This document shows, piece after piece, positions 8,053 to 17,122 of a stretch of 64,000 nucleotides of DNA (position 1 is the stretch's first letter; each line of letters begins with the position of its first letter). The notes under the pieces are model-generated. The model was not told the origin of the DNA and made no database searches. It saw only the letters and a program-made list of their open reading frames with translations. The translations under genes and the position numbers were made by a program. Source of the stretch: DATFVJ01 sp963826515 (GTDB lineage: Bacteria > Actinomycetota > Actinomycetes > Streptosporangiales > Streptosporangiaceae); assembly GCA_963826515.1 (NCBI GenBank), contig CAWGXI010000002.1, positions 558,001-622,000 on the forward strand. Direction: 5' to 3'.

Positions 8053-10314
8053 TCATGCCTTCTCCAGGTAGTCGGCGCGCTCGGGGTCAATGACCACAGA
8101 CAGCGCGGCGGCGAGCGCGGGGTGGCGGGCAAGGCCTGGATCACCGGCGACCAGCGCGACCGCCTCAGTTCTCGCCTGACCGATCAGATCCTCGTCCCTG
8201 AGCAGGGTGAGCAGCTTGAGGTGCGACCTGCGCCCGGACTGGGTTGCGCCGAGCACATCACCCTCGCGGCGCTGCTCCAGATCCAGCCTGGAAAGCTCGA
8301 ACCCGTCAAGGGTCGCGGCCACGGCGTCGAGGCGCGCCCGCGCCTTCGCGTCCGCGGGCGTCTCGGTGACTAGCAGGCACAAGCCGGGCTCGCTGCCGCG
8401 GCCAACCCGGCCGCGCAACTGGTGCAACTGCGACACACCGAACCTGTCGGCATCCAGCACGACCATCACCGAGGCATTCCGCACATCCACGCCGACCTCC
8501 ACCACGGTGGTCGCGACAAGCACATCAAGCTCACCGTCAGCGAAACCGCGCATTACCCGGTCCTTCTCGTCCGGGTGCAGGCCGCCGTGCAGCACGGCGA
8601 GGCGGAGCCCGGCCAGCGGGCCTTCCGCGAGCCTTGGCGCGACGTCAAGCACCGCGAGTGGCGGCCTGCTCGCCGGCTCATCCCCGTAACCGCCTTCAGC
8701 CAGGGAGTTATCCGCATCCGAGTCATCCGTTATGGATCCTGCTTCGCCGATGCGGGGGCAGACGATGTACGCCTGGCGGCCCTTGGCCACTTCCTCGCGC
8801 AGCCGCTGCCAGGCACGTTCGAGGTACCGCGGCTTCTCCGTGGCGGGAACCACGTGGGTCGCGATGGCCGCGCGGCCCGCGGGCAACTCGGTGAGGGTGG
8901 ACACGTCCAGGTCACCGAATACGGTCATGGCGACGGTGCGGGGAATCGGCGTCGCGGTCATGACGAGGACGTGCGGGCGGGCGGACGCGCGCGACGCGGC
9001 CCGCTCGCGCAGCATGTCCCGCTGCTCCACGCCGAACCGGTGCTGCTCGTCGATCACGACGAGCCCGAGGTCCGCGAACTGCACATGCTCCTGCAGCAGG
9101 GCGTGCGTTCCTATGACGATCCCAGCGGCACCCGATGCCGCGTCGAGGAGCGCCGCGCGCCGCGCGGCAGCCCCCAGTGACCCGGTGAGCAGCGCCACTC
9201 GGGTGGCCCGCTCCGCGCCGTCGAGCTGGCCCGCCCGGCCAAGCGGGCCGAGCAGTTCGCTGATCGAGCGGTAGTGCTGCTGCGCGAGCACCTCTGTGGG
9301 AGCGAGCAGGGCGGCCTGCCCGCCCGCGTCCACCACCTGCAGCATCGCGCGGACCGCGATGACCGTCTTGCCCGCGCCGACCTCACCTTGCAGCAGCCGG
9401 TGCATCGGATGGCCACGGGCCAGATCGGCGGCGATGGTGTCGCCCGCCGCGCGCTGGCCGCTGGTCAGCCTGAACGGCAGTGCGTGGTCGAACCCGGCAA
9501 GCAGGCCGCCTGCACGGCCACGGCGGGGTGCGGCGGGAAGCGCCTCGGCCGCAAGCCGGCGCTGCGCGAGTGCTATCTGGAGCAGGAACGCCTCGTCCCA
9601 CTTCAGCCGCTTGCGCGCCCGCGCCGCATCGGCGTAGTCCACCGGCCGGTGAATGCCGGCAAGGGCTTCGCGCAGTGAGCAGAGGCCATAACGGGTGCGA
9701 ATGCCTACGGGCAGCGGGTCGTCGACACGGCCGAGAGTGTCGAGCACGATCCGGACCGCGCCGGCGATCTGCCACGAAGGCATCTCCTTCGTCGCCGGGT
9801 ACACCGGGATCAGCTCGGTGGCGAACTGTTCCGCCTTACCCGTGTCGGGGGCGCCCGAGTCGTTGGCGACCGGCTCGAAGTCGGGATGGGCGAGCTGGCG
9901 CTTGCCCTTGAACGCGGATACCCGCCCCGCGAACAGGCCGTAGGTACCCGGCTTGAGCAGTGACTCCCAGTAGGCGTTCTTGCGGAAGAAGGTGAGGACC
10001 AGCCTGCCGCGCCCGTCGGTGACCGTCACCTCGGTCAGCCTCCCGCGCCTGCCTGTCATCCGCCTGCCGGTCACGGTCGCGACCCGGGCGAGGACCGTCA
10101 CGTCCTCGCCCTCACGCAGCGACGCCAGATCGGTAAGCTCACCTCGCTGCGCGTACCTGCGCGGATAGTGCCCTAGCAGGTCACCGACGGTGCGCAGGTG
10201 CAAGGCGGCGAGGTTCTTCGCCGTCCTGCCTGGCACCACCGCAGACAAGGGTTCATCGAGTACGGCGCTTGATGAGCTGGTGGTACTGGCACTGCTGGTA
10301 GTACTGGTTTCCAT
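8053..10314 (-). CDS. recG: ATP-dependent DNA helicase RecG
   Basis: Remodels stalled replication forks and Holliday junctions. 753 residues from the ATG at 10314 (METSTTSSAS), close to the family's 690-740. Order: N-terminal OB/wedge domain (around RLTEVTVTDGRGRLVLTFF), Walker A GEVGAGKT, DEQHRFG (DExH box), TATPIPRT (motif III), and QLRGRVGRG (motif VI) with the C-terminal TRG region. The open frame continues upstream to 10620, but only through the translated 19-bp repeat array (RRDTGWQARHWLAGATLAG), so that extension is rejected. The gap to rsmD is 100 bases. Confidence 0.96.
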   Translation of the reverse strand: METSTTSSASTTSSSSAVLDEPLSAVVPGRTAKNLAALHLRTVGDLLGHYPRRYAQRGELTDLASLREGEDVTVLARVATVTGRRMTGRRGRLTEVTVTDGRGRLVLTFFRKNAYWESLLKPGTYGLFAGRVSAFKGKRQLAHPDFEPVANDSGAPDTGKAEQFATELIPVYPATKEMPSWQIAGAVRIVLDTLGRVDDPLPVGIRTRYGLCSLREALAGIHRPVDYADAARARKRLKWDEAFLLQIALAQRRLAAEALPAAPRRGRAGGLLAGFDHALPFRLTSGQRAAGDTIAADLARGHPMHRLLQGEVGAGKTVIAVRAMLQVVDAGGQAALLAPTEVLAQQHYRSISELLGPLGRAGQLDGAERATRVALLTGSLGAAARRAALLDAASGAAGIVIGTHALLQEHVQFADLGLVVIDEQHRFGVEQRDMLRERAASRASARPHVLVMTATPIPRTVAMTVFGDLDVSTLTELPAGRAAIATHVVPATEKPRYLERAWQRLREEVAKGRQAYIVCPRIGEAGSITDDSDADNSLAEGGYGDEPASRPPLAVLDVAPRLAEGPLAGLRLAVLHGGLHPDEKDRVMRGFADGELDVLVATTVVEVGVDVRNASVMVVLDADRFGVSQLHQLRGRVGRGSEPGLCLLVTETPADAKARARLDAVAATLDGFELSRLDLEQRREGDVLGATQSGRRSHLKLLTLLRDEDLIGQARTEAVALVAGDPGLARHPALAAALSVVIDPERADYLEKA

Positions 10315-10407
10315 CGCGCGGTCCCGTTGCCGTCCCCTCGCGGATTTCCCGCATTCTCTCTCGTGCGGCGGCCGCGCACCTCGCCGTGGGCCATCCGGGG
10401 CCGCCGC

Positions 10408-10597
10408 CAGTGTCGCGCCTGCCAGCCAGTGTCGCGCCTGCCAGCCAGTGTCGCGCCTGCCAGCCAGTGTCGCGCCTGCCAGCCATTCGCGCCTGCCAGC
10501 CAGTGTCGCGCCTGCCAGCCAGTGTCGCGCCTGCCAGCCAGTGTCGCGCCTGCCCGCAAGTATCGCGCCTGCCCGCCAGTATCGCGCGCCTGGCAGG
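10408..10597. repeat. 19-bp minisatellite, about 10 copies
   Basis: Tandem units of CAGTGTCGCGCCTGCCAGC, with one 17-bp unit (near 10484) and the last three copies diverging. It occupies most of the gap (10315-10727) between the divergent recG and the HAD-remnant/GH65 pair, so both promoters must lie in or around it. Confidence 0.93.
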
Positions 10598-10727
10598 GCC
10601 AGTCGCGTGGCTCGCGACACCAGGCGGCCCGGCGCGTGGAATGCTGTGACATGCGGGCCCGGCAGCCGTGATGGCGGTCGCGGCCTGACGGCGCAGCTAC
10701 ACGGGCAGCTTTCGATAGGAACTTATC

Positions 10728-10823
10728 GTGTTGGGTATCCCTGACCAGATCCACGCCTGCCTGCTCGACCTGGACGGCGCGGCCGCGAAGGCCGCGGAGA
10801 TCGACGGGGTCGTCGCCGCATGA
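10728..10823 (+). pseudogene. 31-codon remnant of a HAD phosphatase (beta-phosphoglucomutase type)
   Basis: A GTG at 10728 with AGGA 7 bases upstream opens a frame reading VLGIPDQIHACLLDLDGAAA and ending at a TGA that overlaps the GH65 start as ATGA. The first 17 residues look like the N-terminus of a HAD-family hydrolase with the DxDG catalytic motif, the usual upstream partner of GH65 genes in actinomycetes. The body of the enzyme is missing. The ribosome site and stop/start overlap are retained, so it may now act only as a leader peptide coupling translation of the GH65 gene. Confidence 0.6.
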
Positions 10824-13210
10824 TCGGGCATCCTTCCTTCCCGGTCGAGCCGTGGTGCCTGCGCGAGACCGAGCTGAGACTCGATCTGCTCGCCCAGGCC
10901 GAGTCGGTGTTCGCGCTGTCCAACGGGCACATCGGCTGGCGCGCCAACCTGGACGAAGGTGAGCCGCACGGCTTGCCGGGCGCCTACCTCAACGGCGTGT
11001 ACGAGCTACGGCCGCTGCCCTACGCTGAGCGCGGCTACGGCTTCCCCGAGTCGGGCCAGACCGTGGTCAACGTGACCAACGGCAAGGTGATCCGGCTGCT
11101 CGTCGACGACGAGCCGCTCGACATCCGATACGGCGAGTTGCGCTCGCACGAGCGGTTGCTCGACTTCCGCAGCGGCGTGCTGAGCCGCGCCATGGAATGG
11201 GTCTCGCCGGCCGGGCGCCTGGTCCGGATCAAATCGCAACGCGTCGTTTCGCTCACCCAGCGCGCGATCTGTGCCATCAGTTACGAGGTCGAGCCCATTG
11301 ACGGCCCGGCAAGGCTCGTCGTGCAATCCGAGCTCGTCGCCAACGAGCAGCTTCCCGACCTGGGCGGTGACCCACGGGTCGCCTCGGCGCTCAGGGCCCC
11401 GCTGCGCATGGAACAGCATGGCGCGCGTGACACGGGCGCGCTGCTCGTGCATGTCACCAAGAAGAGCGGGCTGCGGGTCGGCGCCGGGATGAGCCACGTC
11501 GTCGAGTGCCCGGAGGCCTGCGGGATCGAGGCAGAGAGCTTCCCCGATGTCGGCCGGGTGACGATCACCGCGTTCCTGCGGCCCGGGCAGCGGCTGCGGT
11601 TCGTCAAGTTCGTGGCGTACGGCTGGTCGGGGATGCGCTCGCTGCCCGCCGTCAGGGATCAGGTCGAGGCGGCGCTCAGCGCGGCGCGGCGGACCGGCTG
11701 GGACTGCCTGCTCGCGGAGCAGCGGACCTTCCTTGACGACTTCTGGGATCGCGCGGACGTACAGCTCGACGGCGACACCGAGATCCAGCAGGCCGTGCGA
11801 TTCGGGCTCTTCCACCTGCTGCAGTCGGGCGCACGCGCGGAAGCCAGGGCGATCCCCGCGAAGGGACTGACCGGCCCAGGCTACGACGGGCACACCTTCT
11901 GGGATCAGGAGATGTTCGTGCTCCCCGCCTTCACCTACACGGTCCCGGACGCGGCGGCGGCGACCTTGCGGTGGCGGCACAGCACGCTGGACCATGCTTA
12001 CGAACGGGCCCGGCAGCTCAACCTCAAGGGGGCGGCCTTCCCCTGGCGCACGATCAATGGCGACGAGTGTTCCGGCTACTGGCCCGCGGGAACCGCAGCG
12101 TTTCACATCGGGGCGGACATCGCCGACGCGGTCAGCCGTTACGTACACGCCACAGGGGACGAGGCGTTCGAGCGGACCGTCGGCCTCGAGCTGCTCGTCG
12201 CGACCGCGCGGCTGTTCCGCTCACTCGGCCATCACGACGCCGCGGGCGGCTTCCGCATTGACGGGGTCACCGGCCCGGACGAGTACAGCGCCGTGGCGGA
12301 CAACAACGTGTACACGAACCTGATGGCGCAGCGGAATCTGCGGTCCGCCGCCGAGGCGGCGAAGCGCCATCCGGACGAGGCAGCCAAGCTTGGCGTCGAC
12401 GAAGAGGAGATGGCCAGCTGGCGGGACGCGGCCGAGACGATGTTCATCCCGTATGACGAGGCGCTCGGCGTGCATCCGCAGAACGAGCTTTTCACCAGCC
12501 ACGAGACGTGGGACTTCGCCAACACGCCACCAGACAAGTATCCGCTGCTGCTGCACTACCCGTACTTCGACCTGTACCGCAAGCAGGTAGTCAAGCAGGC
12601 CGACCTGGTGCTGGCCATGCAGATCTGCCCGGACGCTTTCACCGAGGAGCAGAAGGCACGTAATTTCGGCTACTACGAACGGCTGACAGTGCGGGACTCC
12701 TCGCTTTCCGCGTGCACCCAGTCAGCCGTCGCCGCGCGGGTGGGCCAGTCGCGGCTAGCCTATGACTATCTCGCCGAGGCAGCGCTGATGGATCTGGCAG
12801 ACCTCGAGCACAACACCAGGGACGGCCTGCACATAGCCTCGCTCACCGGGGCATGGAACGCACTGGTGACCGGTTTCGGCGGTATGCACCGCCACAACTC
12901 GACGATTGGATTCGCGCCGCGCCTGCCCGAGGGCATCTCGAGGCTCGCGTTCGCCGTGACCGTGCAGGGCAGGCGGCTGCGGGTTCAGGTTACGGACTCT
13001 TCGGCGAGTTACCTTCTCACGGAAGGCGATCCGCTCGAGATCCTCCATTACGGCGAGCCGCTGACCGTTTCGATCTCGGAGCCGATCGTCCTGCAGGTTC
13101 CGCCGCTGCGGGTCCGCCCCGAGCCGGCGCAGCCACCCGGGCGTGCACCCGCGCCCAGGCTGCTGAGGGATATGCGGATGCATGCGGAAGCGCAGGCCGG
13201 ATCCGGGTGA
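10820..13210 (+). CDS. Glycoside hydrolase family 65 (trehalose/maltose/kojibiose phosphorylase or hydrolase)
   Basis: 796-residue cytosolic alpha-disaccharide-acting enzyme. Family 65 layout: N-terminal beta-sandwich (1-270), helical linker, (alpha/alpha)6 barrel, and small C-terminal beta sheet. Motifs: GLTGPGYDGHTFWDQEMF, AAFPWRTINGDECS and VTGPDEYSAVADNNVYTN, with the Glu of GPDEY at the position of the general acid. Whether it phosphorolyses or hydrolyses, and which disaccharide, cannot be read here. Start is the ATG overlapping the TGA of the preceding 31-codon frame. A Pro-rich tail ends the protein. Confidence 0.9.
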   Translation: MIGHPSFPVEPWCLRETELRLDLLAQAESVFALSNGHIGWRANLDEGEPHGLPGAYLNGVYELRPLPYAERGYGFPESGQTVVNVTNGKVIRLLVDDEPLDIRYGELRSHERLLDFRSGVLSRAMEWVSPAGRLVRIKSQRVVSLTQRAICAISYEVEPIDGPARLVVQSELVANEQLPDLGGDPRVASALRAPLRMEQHGARDTGALLVHVTKKSGLRVGAGMSHVVECPEACGIEAESFPDVGRVTITAFLRPGQRLRFVKFVAYGWSGMRSLPAVRDQVEAALSAARRTGWDCLLAEQRTFLDDFWDRADVQLDGDTEIQQAVRFGLFHLLQSGARAEARAIPAKGLTGPGYDGHTFWDQEMFVLPAFTYTVPDAAAATLRWRHSTLDHAYERARQLNLKGAAFPWRTINGDECSGYWPAGTAAFHIGADIADAVSRYVHATGDEAFERTVGLELLVATARLFRSLGHHDAAGGFRIDGVTGPDEYSAVADNNVYTNLMAQRNLRSAAEAAKRHPDEAAKLGVDEEEMASWRDAAETMFIPYDEALGVHPQNELFTSHETWDFANTPPDKYPLLLHYPYFDLYRKQVVKQADLVLAMQICPDAFTEEQKARNFGYYERLTVRDSSLSACTQSAVAARVGQSRLAYDYLAEAALMDLADLEHNTRDGLHIASLTGAWNALVTGFGGMHRHNSTIGFAPRLPEGISRLAFAVTVQGRRLRVQVTDSSASYLLTEGDPLEILHYGEPLTVSISEPIVLQVPPLRVRPEPAQPPGRAPAPRLLRDMRMHAEAQAGSG

Positions 13211-13600
13211 GAGCCTGCGCCGCTTACCCGACCCCGATCAGGAGCAGGTATCCCGGCCCGCTGACGGGCGGGACCCAGCACGGGCCGGGGCAGCGCCTGC
13301 CCCGTCGTTCTCGCCCCGCCAGGCCGCCGGGTGGAGGAGCGTGCGCGCGGGGGGACGCGGGTGCCGGGATCGCGTACGTCTGCGGATACATCCCGGTGAC
13401 CACCGCTGCCAGCGCGTCAAGCACTACGCACAGGCCGGCCGCGCCCGCTGTCAAGGAACTCGAGTACCGTCATGACCGCAGGATGGGCATGATTCGCGCG
13501 CTGGGCACCGCGTCGGATACTCTCTGACGACTGCCCTGACCACATCGGTGGGCCTGGGCGCTGACCGTTTCCGTGCATGCACCCATTTGGAGCGATTCCC
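13211..13600. other. Intergenic, no confident gene
   Basis: GC-rich gap between the GH65 gene and rpmB. A minus-strand frame at 13224-13454 begins with a short hydrophobic stretch but then turns into Pro/Arg-rich sequence typical of shadow frames, so no gene is called. The rpmB leader occupies the right end. Confidence 0.5.
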
Positions 13601-13786
13601 GTGGCTTCCGTCTGCGACGTCTGTGGCAAGGGGCCGGGCTTCGGCAACAAGATCTCGCACTCGCACCGCCGCAGCCGCCGCCGCTGGAACCCCAACATCC
13701 AGACCGTTCGCGCCGTGGTCGGCCGCACGCCGAAGCGCCTGAACGTCTGCACCTCATGCATCAAGGCAGGAAAGGTCAGCCGCTGA
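13601..13786 (+). CDS. rpmB: Large ribosomal subunit protein bL28, zinc-ribbon form
   Basis: 61-residue ribosomal protein with the family sequence ASVCDVCGKGPGFGNKISH and a second CxxC (CTSC), the cysteine-containing zinc-binding form. The GTG at 13601 follows GGAG by 8 bases; the upstream ATG at 13577 gives an unusual MHPFGAIP extension and is rejected. In many actinomycetes it neighbours fakA-recG; here fakA is not present. Confidence 0.96.
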   Translation: MASVCDVCGKGPGFGNKISHSHRRSRRRWNPNIQTVRAVVGRTPKRLNVCTSCIKAGKVSR

Positions 13787-13908
13787 CCCCTGGCTCAGCT
13801 CCGGGCCCGTCCGATGTTGACCTCGGGTGAGAAAATTTGACCTTGCCGCGCGGGATTGGCATCGTCAGTCATAGCGGCGCGGCACTCGACGGCGGGGGGC
13901 GGACCGGT

Positions 13909-14925
13909 GTGACGATCTCCCCTGAGACGGTCGGAACGGCCCACCAAACGGCTCCGGCCGTGCTCGTGCGCGGCCTGCGGAAATCCTACGGGGATCTGCG
14001 CGCCGTCGACGGCATTGACCTGGAGATAGGCCGCGGCGAGATCTTCGCGCTGCTCGGCCCCAATGGCGCAGGCAAGACCACCACCGTCGAGATCCTGGAG
14101 GGGTACAGGGCGCGCGACGACGGTGCCGTCACGGTACTTGGTTACGACCCCGGCAGGCAGCGGCAGCCACTGAAGAGCCTGATCGGGATCGTGCTGCAAG
14201 CCACCGGAGTCGACCTCTACCTCACCGTGGCAGAGACCATCGCCATGTACTCGAGCTACTACCCGCATCCCCGGCCAGTCGATGAGGTCATAGAACTGGT
14301 GGGCCTCGCGGAAAAGCGCGACGTACGGGTCGTGAAACTTTCAGGCGGCCAGCAGCGCCGCCTCGACGTCGCCATCGCCCTCGCCGGCGACCCTGAGCTA
14401 CTGTTCCTCGACGAGCCGACGACCGGCTTCGATCCGTCCGCCCGGCGTGAGGCATGGGAGGTGGTAAAGAATCTCGCGTCGCTCGGCAAGACCGTCGTAC
14501 TCACCACGCACTTCATGGACGAGGCGCAGTACCTGGCAGACAGGGTCGCGGTCATCGCCGGGGGCCGTATCGTCGCCGAGGGCACGCCGGCTACCCTCGC
14601 GGGCCGCGACATAGCTCTGGCGCGGATCCGCTACCGGCTGCCGGAAGGCCCGGCGCCGCCGAGCGACCTGACCGGGGCCGTGACCGGCAAGCTTTCCGGC
14701 GACCTCGGCGGGACGGCGGGGGACAGATTCACCGAGTTCGCCCCCGGCGACCTGACCGAGGCACTCCATCGGCTTACCGGCTGGGCAATCGAGCAGCACG
14801 TCGCCCTGGACGGGCTGCAGATCATCCGGCCGTCGTTGGAGGACATCTATCTCGACCTCACCGGCCCGCCCTCAGCAGACCAGCCCGCCCCGGCCGCCGT
14901 GCGGCAGCGAAGGGACCGGCAATGA
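13909..14925 (+). CDS. ABC transporter ATP-binding protein (drug/polyketide exporter type)
   Basis: ATPase of a two-gene exporter, 338 residues from the GTG at 13909, which has a GGGGGG-type ribosome site about 9 bases upstream; the frame is open from a TTG at 13837. Walker A is GPNGAGKTTT, the signature is LSGGQQRRLD, Walker B is LLFLDEP, and the switch His is in TTHFMDEA. A DrrA-like C-terminal extension (after about residue 225) follows. The stop codon overlaps the permease start (ATGA), indicating an operon. Confidence 0.93.
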   Translation: MTISPETVGTAHQTAPAVLVRGLRKSYGDLRAVDGIDLEIGRGEIFALLGPNGAGKTTTVEILEGYRARDDGAVTVLGYDPGRQRQPLKSLIGIVLQATGVDLYLTVAETIAMYSSYYPHPRPVDEVIELVGLAEKRDVRVVKLSGGQQRRLDVAIALAGDPELLFLDEPTTGFDPSARREAWEVVKNLASLGKTVVLTTHFMDEAQYLADRVAVIAGGRIVAEGTPATLAGRDIALARIRYRLPEGPAPPSDLTGAVTGKLSGDLGGTAGDRFTEFAPGDLTEALHRLTGWAIEQHVALDGLQIIRPSLEDIYLDLTGPPSADQPAPAAVRQRRDRQ

Positions 14926-15692
14926 ATTCCTCGGCGCTGACGCTTTCGCAGGTCCGCTACGTGAACAAGGCCTTCTGGCGAAACCCGGCTTCCGCCTTCT
15001 TCACGTTCGCGTTCCCTTTGATGTTCCTGGTGATCTTCACCGAGTTGCTCGGTCACGGCACCGTGCGCATCGGCGACCGCAACGTCAGCCAGGCCACCTA
15101 TTACGTAGCCGCGATGGCGGCCTTCGCGGTGATCACGGCCTGCTTCAACAACATCGCTATCGCGGTGACCTTCCAGCGGGACGCCGGCATCCTGAAGCGG
15201 ACCAACGGCACGCCGCTGCCGAGCGCCGTGTATCTGGGCGCGCGGATCGTGCACGCGATGCTGGTCGCGGTTCTGCTAGTGGTGATCACGGCCGCGTTCG
15301 GGCGGGCATTCTACGACGCCGCCATCCCGACCGGTGTGACGCTGCTGCGCTTCGTTGTCATGCTGGTGGTCGGGGCGGCGAGCTTCTGCGCACTCGGGCT
15401 CGCGATCACGGCCGCCATCCCCAACGCCGACGCGTCGGCAGCGATCGTCAACGCCGCCATCCTGCCGTTGCTCTTCCTGTCCGGGATCTTCATCCCGTTC
15501 GGCAGCAACACGCCGGACTGGATTTTGTGGATCGCCCGTATCTTTCCCGTCAAGCACTTCGCGGACGGCATGCAAGCGGCCTTCATCGGCACGCCGTTCC
15601 ACTGGTCCGACGTCCTCGTCGTCGCGATCTGGGGGCTGGCAGGAATGGTGCTCGCGATGCGGTATTTCAGCTGGGAGCCACGCCGTGGCTGA
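14922..15692 (+). CDS. ABC transporter permease (ABC-2 type)
   Basis: 256-residue membrane partner of the preceding ATPase. Six predicted membrane segments, including FFTFAFPLMFLVIFTELLG near the N-terminus and LLFLSGIFIPFG near residue 190, as in DrrB/ABC-2 permeases. A soluble loop carries the conserved KRTNGTPLP. The substrate is not deducible. A hairpin follows the stop. Confidence 0.92.
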   Translation: MNSSALTLSQVRYVNKAFWRNPASAFFTFAFPLMFLVIFTELLGHGTVRIGDRNVSQATYYVAAMAAFAVITACFNNIAIAVTFQRDAGILKRTNGTPLPSAVYLGARIVHAMLVAVLLVVITAAFGRAFYDAAIPTGVTLLRFVVMLVVGAASFCALGLAITAAIPNADASAAIVNAAILPLLFLSGIFIPFGSNTPDWILWIARIFPVKHFADGMQAAFIGTPFHWSDVLVVAIWGLAGMVLAMRYFSWEPRRG

Positions 15693-15703
15693 GTGGGGTG
15701 CGG

Positions 15704-15718
15704 CCCCGCGAGGCGGGG
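15704..15718 (+). terminator. Short GC hairpin after the ABC exporter
   Basis: CCCCGC (15704-15709) pairs with GCGGGG (15713-15718) around a 3-nt loop, 12 bases after the permease stop codon, in a convergent gap. Confidence 0.45.
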
Positions 15719-15801
15719 AGATCAGCGTGGCCGTAAGCTGCCACTCAGCTACTGCCAGAGCCCCACAGTGATCTTCACAGTTAAGGCCGTTTCTCGTAGC
15801 T

Positions 15802-15856
15802 CCAGGGCGCTGGTGTCCCGTAGATCTCGGTGGATGCGGGCGGCGAACGGCAAGGC
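15802..15856. mobile_element. Partial copy of the GGGCGTGTCCCGTAGATC repeat family (left half only)
   Basis: Positions about 15805-15840 match the left end of the long elements at 39091 and 51222 (GGTGTCCCGTAGATCT then GGTGGATGCGGGCGG), and 15838-15852 resembles their GGCGGCGATCCGGCAAGGC block. The right terminal repeat is missing. It sits between two convergent genes, 3 bases from the end of the ThiO-like gene. Confidence 0.75.
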
Positions 15857-15858
15857 GG

Positions 15859-16992
15859 TCAGCGGGTGAACCTGGCGCTGCTCCAGGCCGGCGCCTCGGC
15901 CGGCGCCTCGTCGGCGGCGATCCACCGGGCGAGCGCCCGCGCCGTCACCGGCGCCATGAGGATGCCGGTACGGAAGTGCCCTGAGGTGAACCAGGCGTTG
16001 CCAATGCCGGGCACCCTGTCGATCACTGGGTGCCCATCGGGATGGCGAGGCCGGAAACAGCACCAGTGATGCGAGACGCCGGCACCCTCCAGCGCAGGCA
16101 GGGCGGCGTAAAGGCCGCTCAGGATCTCGTCGATCACGTGCGGCCGCACCGACGGGCTCTCGTCCCCGATGTCGAAGGTCCCCCCGGCGAGCAGCCGCCC
16201 GTCCTCCAGTTGCGTCGCGACCGGCGCCACCGTGCCTGGCAGCCGCGCCGCAACGGGCTCCGTCACCAGCAGATGCCCCTTGACCAGGTCGGACGGCACA
16301 TCGAGCGGGAGGCCGTCAAGCACTGGCGGCCGGCCGGTGGCGAACACGACCACGCCAGGGTGGATGTCACCGGCCGACGTGCCCAGGGTGACCACACGGC
16401 CGCCGCGGATCGTCGCGGAAAGGGCGGCGACGCCTGTCGCGACGTCTGGCAGAGTCGCGGTCAGCCGGGCGATGGCACGGAGCGGATTGACGCGGGCCTG
16501 ATGGCGGATCAGGGCACCAGCCATCGGCAGCGCAAGGCCAGGAACCCGGTCCTGGACCTCAGCTGGCATGAGCCACTCGACGGCCGGCGGCTGATGGGGC
16601 GCGAAACTCTCCGGATCGGGCACGAGACCGATCCAGTCAAGGTGGATCAGGCCGACGCCACCCGGGTGGCTCAGCTCGAGGTCCTTCCAGTGCTCGAGAC
16701 TGGCGCGCGCCAGGTCCGCGAAGGGCCCTGGATCGCTCCACTCGCGGATCTCGGGAGTCAGCAGGCCCGCGGCGCCACCGGTCGCGCCGGAGCCCAGCTG
16801 CCCGGCCTCGATCAGCAGGACCGAACCGAGCCCTGCCTGGTGGCACGCCAAGGCGGCCGCGGCACCGACGATGCCACCGCCGACGATCAGCACGTCCGGC
16901 CTGATCTCGGGGATGAAGCCGGCACCGCGGCCGAGCGCGGCCCGCTCACCCGGGGCGAGCTGATCACGCCATATCGCGCGGCTTATCGTCAT
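15859..16992 (-). CDS. FAD-dependent oxidoreductase, glycine oxidase (ThiO)-like
   Basis: 377-residue DAO-superfamily flavoprotein. The Rossmann motif is VLIVGGGIVGAAAALACHQAG followed by an acidic residue (LLIEAG), and the second FAD contact is GSGATGGAAGLLTPE. The C-terminus (DGHPVIDRVPGIGNAW, then SGHFRTGILMAPVTARALA) resembles ThiO, which makes the glycine imine for thiazole synthesis. No other thi gene is adjacent (thiL is 3 kb away), so a different amine substrate is possible. Start at 16992 (MTISRAIW); 9 bases upstream is another in-frame ATG. The frame open to 17565 is only a shadow of the SDR gene. Confidence 0.72.
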   Translation of the reverse strand: MTISRAIWRDQLAPGERAALGRGAGFIPEIRPDVLIVGGGIVGAAAALACHQAGLGSVLLIEAGQLGSGATGGAAGLLTPEIREWSDPGPFADLARASLEHWKDLELSHPGGVGLIHLDWIGLVPDPESFAPHQPPAVEWLMPAEVQDRVPGLALPMAGALIRHQARVNPLRAIARLTATLPDVATGVAALSATIRGGRVVTLGTSAGDIHPGVVVFATGRPPVLDGLPLDVPSDLVKGHLLVTEPVAARLPGTVAPVATQLEDGRLLAGGTFDIGDESPSVRPHVIDEILSGLYAALPALEGAGVSHHWCCFRPRHPDGHPVIDRVPGIGNAWFTSGHFRTGILMAPVTARALARWIAADEAPAEAPAWSSARFTR

Positions 16993-17122
16993 AACCACCA
17001 TTCTCAGTGCTGCCAGACGGCAACCCGCTGCTGCCTTGCCGCGGCGCCATGGTAAGCGCGGAGCCGGGGGCGCAACCGGCGCACACTGGTCCGCAGCCGC
17101 GGCAGAAAGTGAGATCACCGAT

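Noticed and set aside
10315..10620. N-terminal extension of RecG by 102 residues
   Set aside because: It is merely the translated 19-bp minisatellite; a normal RecG start exists at 10314.
13224..13454. Minus-strand frame of 76 codons with a hydrophobic start
   Set aside because: Turns into Pro/Arg-rich shadow-like sequence, no ribosome site, no recognised similarity.
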